Made by a program: the position numbers and the translations under genes. This document shows positions 1 to 10,862 of a stretch of 64,000 bases of DNA, in pieces. Source of the DNA: Diphasiastrum complanatum. Taxonomy: Eukaryota; Streptophyta; Lycopodiopsida; Lycopodiales; Lycopodiaceae. Below the pieces are notes generated by a model. That model searched no databases. It was not told the DNA's origin and saw only the letters and a program-made list of their open reading frames with translations. The stretch covers positions 27,329,192 to 27,393,191 of the forward strand of contig CM055097.1 in NCBI GenBank assembly GCA_029204225.1, given 5' to 3'. Each line of letters starts with the position of its first letter. The stretch's first letter is position 1.

Positions 1-2066
1 ATTCAAGTAAGTATTAATTCAAAGAGCAAATGACATGCTTGCTAAGTTTTTATGTGCTTGTTTTTTCTAATGCTTGCTAATTTAATTATTTATTAATGTC
101 TTGCAGATCATCTTTGGTGGTGAGGAGAACATTATAAAGATTCTACGAGTATTGGAAAGTCTTTGTGTTCCATATTGTCATCAAAAACTACAAAAGAAAT
201 GTTAAAGAATCTCGTTATGACAGGATTAAGAATGATATTGCTGTAGTGATTATACAGAGCATTCAACATGTCTTGGATGCAAGAGTTATCCAGGGAGCAT
301 GTGATGATTCAGAAATTAGTCGTAAAGCATATACTCTATTGTTTAAAATTGTATAGGAAGTCTTTGCACATGTGAAGATTCGAAAGCTACCTCTTCCTCG
401 TCCATTTAGAGTAAAAAAAGCAAGATATTGTCTTAATGGAGAGTATGAGTATGCTTATAGGTGTTCCCATTTCAAATCAAGAAATTGTATACATGTGAGA
501 GTGGAACATTGGAATACAATGACTCCAACAATTTATTTTTGGATATTAACAAAGTAGTGGCATACATGATTAAATATTACAAAATATTTGAAAGAGAAGT
601 CCAAGAAAAATTGATATTGGGTTATTAAACTTGATGAGTCTGAAATTGTTAAGGGACAAAAATTGGAATGGGTAAGTATCACCTTTATGAACAGAGCATT
701 GAACAATACTAAAAATAATACAGATGATTCCTCATTTAGTGTTCAATCAGAGAATAAAATATGGTGGTTAGCAGCATTTCAGGTATATTTCAATTTTACT
801 TAGTATTGTATTTTATCACCTAAGTTGTTGATGTCAATGTTCGTAACTTTGTATGTGTTTGTTACTTTTCAGGTTTTAAAAGAAGACCATGCTATTTTGT
901 TGTGGATTTTTTCGACATCAAAATATGCAAAGATTATTGAAGAGGCATATGGGTGGAAACAAAATATATGTGCCAAACTATGGCACGTTTCAAATTTAAT
1001 GGCATCTTTGCAGGTGATTTAAAGACACTGAAATGTATGTATAATGTTTCGCATGGGGCAAATACTAAACACCCTTGTTTGTATTGTATGAAGAATTGTA
1101 AAGACTTGAATTTGAAAAGATCACGAGTTGGTCCAACAAGAGATCGAGAGGATCCAAACTTTAGGACATGTGTTGGCAATTCCATTGATCAATGTTCACA
1201 TATGCACATTGCATGCTAAGGTACAAATTATTGAAAATTGATTTACAATCATATTTGTATGTCTGGAATGCCAAACCTGAATCGGCTTCTAAACAATTGG
1301 AATCGAGAGATTAGAGCAAGTACTTTTTGCACAAGGGGAATGTAAAAATAAAAAAAAGTGAAAAATTAATCGGGAAAATCTAGGGAACGTTCCAAACAAG
1401 CTATCTGTTGGAGGTGCAAAAGCTAGAAGGTTTTTATCCAATCACACTGGAAAGTCTTCTACCGTGACATACAATGTTTGGAAAGACGTTGTTGCAGCAT
1501 CAAAAGATTTTGAAGAGAGAGCGCAACACAAGATTAAAAAAAGCTGAAGTATGGCAAAATCTCAACAATCTGATTGGCATGTTGCGAAAAGAAAAGTTAT
1601 CTAAAATTGACATTGCAAATTTACAAGAATATTGTGAGATATTTGTCAAATCGGTAGCAGAATGTTGGGGAGAGGGATCATGTTACACACTATATGGTGA
1701 TTCACTATTTGTTTTTGTGCAAAAATTGTCTGCAACATCATATATTTGATTTATGATATATGTATTTTACTAGTTGCAGGCATATTCTATTACATCACAC
1801 CACATTTTTTGCAAAAGAATATGGAAGTCTGAGCATATGGTCTTCTCAAGGTATAGAGAAATCGCATTGGCAAGCAAGAGGAGCTTTTCATCGAGCAACC
1901 AAACCATGGAGGATATAATTCAAAGAGATGCTACTTATATCAATTATTTCAATGGTTCTACAGAAGAGCACAGTTTACATATCAAACCAAATATTCAACA
2001 AATCTCATTTCATTCAAAAAGGCATTTCAACATCTGAGGAGAAATAGTTCAACTTCATCATCTTAA
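1..2066 (+). pseudogene. Transposase-like gene, copy 1 (5' truncated by window edge, frameshifted)
   Basis: This is the same gene as at 52045-54700 but lacks its first exon because the window starts inside it. It opens in the intron that follows the coiled-coil exon. Recognisable pieces are the RYDRIKNDIAVVI segment near 215, the segment holding the first putative catalytic Asp near 630, the GDLKTLK segment with a CLYC zinc-knuckle-like pair near 1014-1090, the LKKAEVWQNLNN segment near 1530, and the last exon with G-x-E-K-S-H near 1856. Relative to copy 2 it has many single-base insertions (for example near 70, 97, 440, 470, 617, 945, 1012, 1170 and 1290) that break every exon. It cannot encode a protein as written. 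Some of these indels may be sequencing errors. Confidence 0.6.
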
Positions 2067-2951
2067 TAGAAAAACAATTAAAATATTACATATCCTCATC
2101 GGTATCAAAGGTCAGTTGAGCAGTATGGTCATGAAAAAATTGTCTCCTCTCATATGAATCCAGATGCTCAATTGATCTTCTTTTGCTCAACTCTATGTAA
2201 CTTGCATACACTGCTAAGGCAGAGGATCTTTTGGGTACATTTTACTGTTAGGATATCTATGTCCATCACAAAAACAGGACAATGCCTTTATTGCCATTAC
2301 TATAGTTCCTGCTTGTGAATAGAAGTTGTCATGTTGAATACAAATTTCATTTTGTACAAAGTATTTCAGGTAATGGCACAATGTTGAATCCTTATGGCCA
2401 ACAACACCTCGGGCAACTCCTCTTCTCGTAGCAAAATTATCAACTTCAATTGTGTCTTGCAACATAAATACAAAAATTTGTAATCAGTTAAATTTTCAGA
2501 TGGATTTTCATTGAATACAATGCTAAATATGATTATAATGGAATAAGAAAATAAAAATTACCATGTCATGCTGATCATACTCCAACAATCCTTTTCCACG
2601 CAAGTCATGCCCAACAAGAAATGTATCCTCAGAAAAAACGTATTGCTCTGAAGGAGGATATCTTTTTTGAAACTCAATGAACTCCTCCTCACTAGGAGCA
2701 TTTGCACCATAGGCTAGACATTGTTGCCTTGTAATTTGTAAGGCCTGCTCTCCAGACATCCAACCACCTTCATCTTGATAGTCAATCCCTTCAATTAAAT
2801 CATCATGATTGAAGTCTATTGTATCCGAAAATTTTGACAATGCATTGGCTAGTACAGATAGGATCTCGTCCTCTCTCATGTCGAACACAATCCCAATATC
2901 ATTCAATGATAAATATGGCAGGCTATTCATATGGAATACATGAATGTCGAG

Positions 2952-3604
2952 TGTGAAAAATTGTCAACTAGTAGTATTTTCCTAACTTGAGATTTTGTAG
3001 GCCTATGGCCAAATAAAAGTTAGAGATAGGTTCATACATGTATGTAGAGGCCCAAAGTATGTGTACACTACTTTTGAGGTCACATTAATTAGAGGAGGTC
3101 GAGTGTGGAGCTCTTCTATTGGCTCATAATTTGGTGCATTCCTATTTGACCAAATTTCTAGGTATATGGGTGAATCCTATTGGACCCCAATTTTAGCCTA
3201 TCATAAGACAAGTGGCCAAGAGGCACTATGGCTGCTATAAATAGCCATCTCCACGAGTATGTACACATCTCATTTTCATTCTATTGAATGAATGTTATGC
3301 TCTTTGAAGATCCATCTTCTTCTCTCTCACTTTTTTGTTCATATCTTGCATTCTAGCCACTAGAATTGTGATTTCTTTGTTGCTATGGCTTCACACGTGT
3401 GAAATGCAGGTTGTAGGCTCTGAAGTACGGACAGGGACAGCAAGTTTCTGTTTGTGGAAGCTTATGATCAGATTTTGATGTTTAGTTGATGTTTAGTATG
3501 CTTAACATCACAATTTCTATCATTTTTTCAATCTAGATGTGCATAACTTCCATGGCCAAGATCTTTATGAAACTTTAGCATCTTTTGGATCTGAGTTTTT
3601 CACA
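2952..3604 (+). repeat. 5' LTR of element A, copy 1
   Basis: It begins TGTGAAAAATTG and ends TTTTTCACA. It carries a TATA-like CTATAAATAG at about 3235-3244 and a 14-bp palindrome TTCACACGTGTGAA at 3390-3403 with a G-box core. It matches the 3' LTR at 8161-8813 along its whole length by eye. Confidence 0.97.
3236..3243 (+). promoter_or_regulatory. TATA box of element A LTR promoter
   Basis: TATAAATA lies in the middle of the LTR, the expected place for the U3 promoter. The same box occurs in the other LTR copies at 8445-8452 and 55870-55877. The assignment rests on motif and position only. Confidence 0.6.
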
Positions 3605-3616
3605 TGGTATCAGAGC
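3605..3616 (+). other. Primer-binding site (initiator tRNA-Met) of element A, copy 1
   Basis: TGGTATCAGAGC directly follows the LTR terminal CACA. It is the usual complement of the 3' end of plant initiator tRNA-Met used by many Copia elements. Confidence 0.9.
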
Positions 3617-4215
3617 ATTAGGCGGCCAAATGTGCAGGTTTTGCCAGATTTAGAAGAGATTTGTGGGCGAGTTTGCTTTTGTAGCATTCCAATCAAGTTT
3701 CTAGCTAAAAATCTTGTTGATTTATGTGTAGAAATTGGATCTTTGTGATCAAAACATCATTTGTATGCATTTCAATTGAAGTAGGGCGAATTCCCTCTGT
3801 ACTTATCAGAATAAGGAGACAAAAATTGTTTTGGAAAGAGGGAGATGCAAGATCCAACAAGATCCTATTAGTTTTCCATTCTAGCATATAGTTTTTTTAT
3901 TCAATTTCTTGCTTCTTCATGTCAAAAACTTCAAAATTGATGTAACCCTCTGATTTTCAGTTTGCTGAATGATTCAAGAGTGTATTTCAATCTTAGGAGT
4001 GAGGGAAAAAGCAAGTATATTGAGGTTTGGTCTTGGTTTGATCAAGAAATCATAAAACTAGTGGCTAAAATTAAGGAAAAAAGTGAGGAAAAGAGAGAAA
4101 AAGTAAGGTTTTAGGTTCCAAATCTTTGTGATTTCTTCTTGTGTTTCATTTGTTGATTCAAGAGAGTGCTTAGTGCATTGGAACAGGTCAAAGATCAGAG
4201 ATCAATCATTGCAAC

Positions 4216-7200
4216 ATGGCTACAAATGGAGGCTACATGTTGGAAAGCAATGATAGGCTTACCTCCCTCAACTATTCTACTTGGAAAGTAAGGATGGAGT
4301 CTTTGCTTGAGATGAATGAGTTGATGGATATTGTTGTAGGTGTGGAGGAGAGACCTTGGCACCTCAAGAACAATTGAGGTATGACAAGAGGGCAAAGAAA
4401 GCCCTTCACATGATCAAGATGAATGTGACAAATGAGCTTATCAAAGAGGTTGGTAAGTGCACATCATCTAGTGAAGCTTGGGAAGCCTTGAAGAAGGTTT
4501 ATGAATCCAAGTCTACTTCTAGAGTGTTGACTTTAAGAAGGCAAATCTTTTCTTGTATGCAAAAGAAGAGTGAGAATGGACATGCTTTTGTTTTGAGAGT
4601 TAAAGCATTGAATGATGAGTTAGCATGCATTAATGATGGCATAAATAATGAGGAGCTTGTTCAAGTGATTCTCAATGGCTTGTTGGATGATCATGCTAAT
4701 CTTGTTCAAAGTTATGCTATCCAAAAATGTTTACCAAGTGTTGGAGACTTGCAAGAGGTCTTGTTGGCTGAAGAATTCAGGTTGCAAGCAAGAGTGGGAG
4801 CATCTTCTACATCTCAAGGAGGAGAAGAGGAGGCAATGTTCTCTAAAGGCAAGTTCAAGGGCAAAGGTAAAAGCAATTGGTCTAAAGGGCAAGACCAAGG
4901 TGAGCACTCTACTTTTGGCAAAAAGAAGGATAGATCTAAGCTAAAATGTTTCTATTGTGGAGTCAAAGGGCATTTTGCTAGTGATTGTTTTAAGAAAAAG
5001 AGGGATCAAGGGGAAAAGCAAACCAATCTAACTATTGATGAGGGTGGGGATGAGCTTCTTTCAAATGATGCTTTTGTTATGTCATCTTGCTTGTTGGCTA
5101 ATCATGGAGACATTGATCCTTGGTGGATTGATAGTGGAGCCACTTCTCATATGACATATCATAAAGAGTATTTTTCATCTTTAATGGCATTTGATGGTGA
5201 TAGGAAGGTAATCTATACCGCAAATGATGGTGAGTGTGCAATCAAGGGGATTGGCACAATTCCTATTTCACTTTCTACAAATAGGAATATAGAATTGAAA
5301 GATGTTTTGCTCATTCCATCCATTACCAAGAACTTACTTAGTGTAAGCCAAATGCTTGACAAAGGATTCAAAGTTGAGTTTGATGGTGATGCTTGCTTGA
5401 TCAAAAAGGGGTGTAGTATCATTGCAAAAGGGAAAAGGCAAGGGAAATTGTTCAAGCTTGATGCATGTGTTGTTGCTAACCAAGTTGGATGCATGGCAAA
5501 TGAACAAATGTCAATTCAAGAGGTATGGCATAAAAGGATGGGACATCTCAACTACAAGGCCTTGGAGGTAATAGCCAAAAAGGAGGTAGTAAGGGGACTT
5601 CCCAAGTCTCTTACTTGCTTGAATCATGTTTGTGAAGAATGTGCTTTGTCTAAATCACATAGATTGCCATATACTAGATCTATATCTAGATCTAAGATGC
5701 CTTTTTCTCTCTTGCATTCGGATATTCATGGTGTTACTACAATTAGCAATGGAGGTGCTAAGATGTATGTAACTTTCATTGATGATTTTAGTAGATTTTG
5801 TTGGGTTTATCTACTAAAGAGCAAGGATGAGGTGTTTGATGTGTTTGTCAAGTTCAAAGTTGCTATTGAGACTCAATTTACAACCAAAATCAAATGCTTG
5901 AGGAGCGACAATGGTGGTGAATACATTTCTAACAAATTCAAAGCCTTTTGCGATGAGCATGGGATCAAGAGGGAGTACACATGTCCAAGAACACCACAAC
6001 AAAATGGAGTGGCCGAGAGGAAGAATAGAACCTTGTGTGAGAGTGCAAAGGCAATGAGATTGAATGCTAATCTTCCTAAACCTTTTTGGAGTGATGCTTT
6101 GTTGTGTGCAAATTTCCTATGCAATAGATGGCCAAGTGTTGTATTGGAAGGAAAAACCCCTTTTGAAGCTTTGTTTGGTACGAAGCCTAATGTCAAGTTT
6201 CTAAGAACTTTTGGATGCATTTGCTACTTCAACATTACTCTTGATGATAGAACTAAGGAGGATCCATCTTCAAGAAAGGGCATTTTTGTTGGTTATAGTG
6301 AAGTAAGCAAAGCATATAGGATTTATGTTCCTTCAATCAAGAAAGTGTTCACAAGTAGGGATGTCATTTTTGATGAAGGTAACATTCCAAAAGTTGTTTC
6401 AAGTGATGATGGTGTTGTTGCAACTAATGTGCTTGATGACAATGGAGTTGATGACACATTGGATGTGGATGTTGAAGAAGCCTCTTCAAGTCAAATTCCA
6501 AGGAGAACTCCAAGGCATAAAGTGAAACCCTCAAGGCTCACTTATGATGGCAAAGGTAAGCAAGTGGTGGATGGATCCAACTATGCTTTCCTAACTTCTT
6601 TTGATGTACCTTCATGTGTAGATGAAGCAAGGCAAGAAGAGGAATGGATCCAAGCAATGGATCTTGAGTTTGAAGCACTTATGAAGAACAACACATGGAG
6701 ATTGGTGGAGCTTCCAAAGGGCAAAAGTGCAATTGGATGCAAATGGATCTTCAAGGTAAAGACAAATCAAGATGGATCTATCAACAAGTTGAAGGCAAGG
6801 TTGGTGGCTAAAGGTTATGCTCAAGAGCATGGCATTGACTATGAGGAAACCTTTGCACCCGTGGCAAAGATGGTGAGCATAAGAGTAATCATTTCCCTTG
6901 CAACTCTTTATGGATGGGATCTTTGGCAATTAGACATTTCTAATGCTTTCTTGAATGGTGATCTTGAAGAGGAAGTCTACATGGAGCAACCCGAGAGCTA
7001 TGTTTCTCATAGCAAGCCTAATCATGTGTGTTTTCTACAAAAAAGTTTGTATGGTCTTAAGCAAGCACCAAGGAGTTGGTATGCTAGGCTTAACTCTTTT
7101 CTACTTTCTCAAAACTTCACTATGAGTGAGTATGATCATTCACTTTACTTTAGAATTAGTGCTAATGATGTTACAATCCTTCTAATTTATGTGGATGACA

Positions 7201-8165
7201 TTATTTTAAGTGGAGGGAACAAGGAAGATATAGAAGATATCAAGAAAGCACTAAAAAAGGAATTTGAAGTGCATGATCTTGGTCTTTTGAGCTATATCTT
7301 AGGAATAGAAGTAATTAGAACTTCTCAAATCACTTTTATTTCACAAGAGAAGTATGCTATTTCTATTCTCAATAGATTTCATATGGTAGATGCAAATCCT
7401 ATTGATACACCTATGGAATCACATGTAAAGCTAACTATAAGAGGTAATGAAAGATCCTTCGAGGACATTACTCTCTATAGGAAGCTAATAGGTTCTCTTA
7501 TATATCTAACCATCACAAGACCTGATTTATCTTATTGTGTTGGTAGATTAAGCCAATTCATGCAAGATCCTAGCATAGAACATTGGAAACTAGGAAAGAG
7601 GATCTTGAGATACATCTCGGGAACAAAAGATTTTGGCATTGTTTATAGAGGCTCATCACCTAACTTATTTGGTTTTTCAGATTCAGATTTTGCAGGAGAC
7701 CTTATGGATAGAAAATCCATAAATGCACATGCTATTTTCATAGGTGATGGAGCTATCTCATGGATGTCGAAGAAACAAGCAACTATATCACTTTCTTCTA
7801 GTGAGGCCGAGTACAAAGCTTTGACATCATGCACAAAGGAGATGGTGTGGATCAAGAGGATGATTATGGAGCTTCATTTGCTGGATTTTTCAGAGAGTCC
7901 AATCATCTTTTGTGACAACCTTTCAGCCCAAAGTCTAGCAAGCAATCCGGTTTTCCATGCAAGGAGCAAACATATCGAGGTGGCTTACCATTTTGTGAGA
8001 GAACAAGTGTTGGCAAAAGAGATCAAGCTTGAACATGTCCCATCAAAGGAATGTGTGGCTGATATCTTTACCAAAGCATTGGGAAAGGACTTATTTTTCA
8101 AGCATAGAACAAGTCTTGGTGTACTTTCTAAATCTATGCTAAAACTAGTTGAAGAGGGAGTGTGA
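4216..8165 (+). pseudogene. Element A gag-pol, copy 1, one-base frameshift in gag
   Basis: The start ATG at 4216 corresponds to the start of the intact 1316-codon frame in copy 2. Near 4350 this copy reads GAGACCTTGG where copy 2 reads GAGACCTTTGG. The one-base loss sends gag into a stop after about 50 codons. The rest of the frame (from about 4356 to the TGA at 8163-8165) is open for 1269 codons. It keeps the CCHC knuckle, protease DSG, integrase D-D35-E, RT YVDD and RNase H. The terminal TGA lies inside the first five bases of the 3' LTR. Whether the deletion is biological or a sequencing error cannot be told here, because the surrounding region is rich in one-base indels relative to copy 2. 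Confidence 0.9.
8151..8160 (+). other. Polypurine tract of element A, copy 1
   Basis: GAAGAGGGAG lies immediately 5' of the 3' LTR, the standard position of the plus-strand primer. It is also coding: it specifies the last residues of the polyprotein before the LTR-borne stop. Confidence 0.85.
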
Positions 8166-8813
8166 AAAATTGTCAACTAGTAGTATTTTCCTAACTTGAG
8201 ATTTTGTAGGCCTATGGCCAAATAAAAGTTAGAGATAGGTTCATACATGTATGTAGAGGCCCAAAGTATGTGTACACTACTTTTGAGGTCACATTAATTA
8301 GAGGAGGTCGAGTGTGGAGCTCTTCTATTGGCTCATAATTTGGTGCATTCCTATTTGACCAAATTTCTAGGTATATGGGTGAATCCTATTGGACCCCAAT
8401 TTTAGCCTATCATAAGACAAGTGGCCAAGAGGCACTATGGCTGCTATAAATAGCCATCTCCACGAGTATGTACACATCTCATTTTCATTCTATTGAATGA
8501 ATGTTATGCTCTTTGAAGATCCATCTTCTTCTCTCTCACTTTTTTGTTCATATCTTGCATTCTAGCCACTAGAATTGTGATTTCTTTGTTGCTATGGCTT
8601 CACACGTGTGAAATGCAGGTTGTAGGCTCTGAAGTACGGACAGGGACAGCAAGTTTCTGTTTGTGGAAGCTTATGATCAGATTTTGATGTTTAGTTGATG
8701 TTTAGTATGCTTAACATCACAATTTCTATCATTTTTTCAATCTAGATGTGCATAACTTCCATGGCCAAGATCTTTATGAAACTTTAGCATCTTTTGGATC
8801 TGAGTTTTTCACA
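8161..8813 (+). repeat. 3' LTR of element A, copy 1
   Basis: The 653-bp LTR matches 2952-3604 and is followed by the target duplicate TCGAG at 8814-8818. Its first bases TGTGA provide the TGA stop of gag-pol. Confidence 0.97.
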
Positions 8814-9440
8814 TCGAGCAGTGTCTTTCTTTTATCGTGTTCTTCTACACCTGATGTAGAAGATATTACCATCGACCGTGACAGAGCAGGGTCATACATC
8901 GAAGCCAGCCTAGCCTCTTCCTCATCACCCAATACTTCGTCTTCTAAATTTTTGTCCACATCGACAGTAAATCTTTGATTAGATGTTCTACTTGAAGAAC
9001 CAACACCAATTGATCTAGAAGATTGGCCTTCATCAAGTATTAACGCAGATATGAAGAAAACAAAAGCTATGCCCTCAGCTATAAACCTGCATGATCTCCT
9101 ATGGGATTCACAATATTGTACCACCTTCAGGCTCTCGTCAAGCTTGGTAAACTTCCTATCATGCTTGTGCTTGGCTTCAGGCTGGGCAACTATCAGTTCA
9201 TGGAAATGAATAAACTTCAGGCCATCAATAACAAGAGATAATTTGAGGATGCTAGTTCAAAACTTTTTTAATAATTCTAATAGGTGAGACTTGTGCTCAA
9301 GCACAAATCCATCAACATCAAATTTAAGACGAAAAAGCGATGAAAAGTACTCAGTCCTGTCTAGAACACCAGCGTCAGAGAGAAATTTATGCAGCTTGTC
9401 AAATTCCATATCGGAAATGACAGACAACACTGGATACTGC

Positions 9441-9634
9441 ATATCGCAAGCACGAGAGGAATGGAGATAATTTGGATCGACAAAGAGACTGTCGTGTGAC
9501 AACAATATCAGACAAAACAAAATGTAACAATATCGCAGGCACGTGACGGTGTGCAGAAAAAATAGAGAAAAGTAGCAGCGTCGCGTCGTAGCGATATTCG
9601 ACAGTTGAAATGAATATCTGATATCGCAGGCACG
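9441..9634. repeat. Three copies of an ATATCGCAGGCACG-like motif at about 90-bp spacing
   Basis: ATATCGCAAGCACG starts near 9441, ATATCGCAGGCACG near 9530 and 9621. They lie just upstream of the presumed start (9409) of the minus-strand convergent gene. The sequence between them is not clearly repeated. They could be promoter sites or transposase-binding subterminal repeats. Neither is shown. Confidence 0.55.
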
Positions 9635-9959
9635 CGAGGGAGTGATGGCAAATAAAATCGAACACAGTGGACTAGCATGGTTGTGATATTGCCTTGACGA
9701 TCTCTGAATAGCAAAATGTTTTATGACACTGTTTAGCCCTTATATAGATCCCGCAGATTCATCGCAACCATTCAAAAATCACCGTTAGATATGCGACACT
9801 TTAGAGATACGTCAAGTCCTGTAACGCGTCTCCTCCATTTGTCTTCTTTGGCTCCCTCTAACTGCTGCTTTTGATCTTGTCTTCTTTTGCTTCTCTTTGT
9901 TGTTGTAGAGAGCTTGATCAGAGCTATCCTTGTCATCAAGATGTTCACGGGCTTTCCTG

Positions 9960-10242
9960 ATCTCGATTACAGCCTTCTCAAATGCAACGTTGCAAATCGA
10001 ATCTTGGAATGATTTGGGTATCTACTCTTCTCAAAGCAAGTATCAAGATTTCAAATCCAGACAAGCAAACCCTCTTCATTGCTACTATCTCCATCGAACT
10101 TAGAAAACTTAAAAAGTTTATTATCAATCTTAGCAAACCTCCTTTTCCTATATCAAGTAGAAGAAGTTGACTTGGAGGAAACATGAGGAGATGACGACAT
10201 AGATGAAGAGGAGCTTGAAGAGCCTCGTGAGGAGCTATCCAT
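9960..10242 (-). pseudogene. Gag N-terminal fragment, Gypsy-like (fragment H), copy 1
   Basis: The ATG at 10242-10240 opens a very serine-rich N-terminus (about 30 residues) that ends at an in-frame TAG. The same frame continues with KFSKFDGDSSNEEGLLVW and, after another TAG, a segment ending FATLHLRR. A focus on FDG, a Trp-bearing stretch and FATLHL is typical of the retrotransposon gag domain of Gypsy elements. Both stops would fit single-base changes. The fragment ends without reaching a zinc knuckle. Confidence 0.45.
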
Positions 10243-10599
10243 CTTTGATTGGAGTTTTTTTGGAATTCACCTGAAATACACAAACTCAAGGCAAAAAGTA
10301 CGAACAGACTAGAGATTCAGAGAAATGCCATTCTCCAAAAAGGAAGATAGAAGCTCGCATTAACAAAGTATTGTCTCTAAAATAGAAAGCAAGTTGGAGA
10401 TCCAATTCTTGAGGAACCCCCAAATGGAATTTATTAGCTTTAATATTAAAGAGATATTGTAAGAAAAAGAAAATTTGAGCAGAAGGGAAATCTATTCGAA
10501 AGTAAACATACAAAGTCCTGTGCATTGGCATTTGTTTTAAGAAGGAATACACAAGGCCCTCACATCAACTTCACAAAGAAAGAAAAATAATAGACCTTG

Positions 10600-10611
10600 G
10601 CTCTGATACCA
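10600..10611 (-). other. Primer-binding site of fragment H, copy 1
   Basis: The minus strand reads TGGTATCAGAGC followed by CAAGG, complementary to initiator tRNA-Met. It lies 3 bp from the LTR-like terminus at 10615. Confidence 0.75.
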
Positions 10612-10862
10612 AACTGTGAACTTGAAGTGAAGGTCTACTAATTCTAAAGTCCTGACTTTAGAAGTTGTGACTTAAAAAGACCAAATCAACATAACACTGT
10701 TGAATAGAACTTGAAAAAAAAGACTCAAAAAGCTTAGCAAGTTTGATCAAGTTCTATTAGTGTTTGCATCTCATTTTGTGTGTAGATGCTAATTTTTCTA
10801 CATTGGTGAGATTGATAGTGTATTTCTCTTTCTAACCAACGATCTTTCAAGTGGATTGGATC

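Larger units (their letters stand above)
2952..8813 (+). mobile_element. Copia LTR retrotransposon A, copy 1 (full length, 5862 bp)
   Basis: The two 653-bp LTRs look identical. Each starts TGTGAAAAA and ends TTTTTCACA, a perfect 9-bp terminal inverted repeat. The target duplication TCGAG is at 2947-2951 and 8814-8818. The primer-binding site TGGTATCAGAGC abuts the 5' LTR, and a purine tract (GAAGAGGGAG) abuts the 3' LTR. The internal gene order gag, protease, integrase, RT, RNase H is that of Ty1/Copia. Identical LTRs imply a recent insertion. Its landing site was inside an exon of the minus-strand gene. Confidence 0.97.
2086..9409 (-). pseudogene. Unrecognised convergent gene, copy 1, interrupted by element A
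   Basis: This is the copy 1 equivalent of the gene at 54720-62042. Coding pieces on the minus strand are 9409-8819, then, after element A, 2946-2562, 2455-about 2238, and a C-terminal piece to a TAA at 2086. The frame is open across the empty target site if element A and one TCGAG copy are removed: codons on both sides are in phase. An in-frame TGA sits at 9257-9259. The gene stops 19 bp from the stop of the plus-strand transposase-like gene. One residue differs from copy 2 near 2890 (Ile instead of Asp). No domain was recognised. Confidence 0.55.
9710..10802 (-). mobile_element. Fragment H: LTR, primer-binding site, leader and gag start (minus strand)
   Basis: Reading on the minus strand, a short LTR-like segment (10802 to 10615, starting TGTAGAAAAATT and ending GTTCACA) is followed after three bases by TGGTATCAGAGC (10611-10600), a leader of about 360 bp, and a serine-rich ORF starting at 10242. 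The ORF resembles Gypsy-type gag in its FSKFDGDS and KIRFATLHLR segments. No protease or pol follows, so this is a truncated 5' part. The lower end is uncertain: coding similarity fades by about 9960 and I see nothing clear from there to 9710. Confidence 0.5.

Noticed and set aside
6612-6929. Antisense ORFs inside element A
   Set aside because: They are frame shadows of gag-pol and repeat unchanged in both copies only because the sequence is duplicated.
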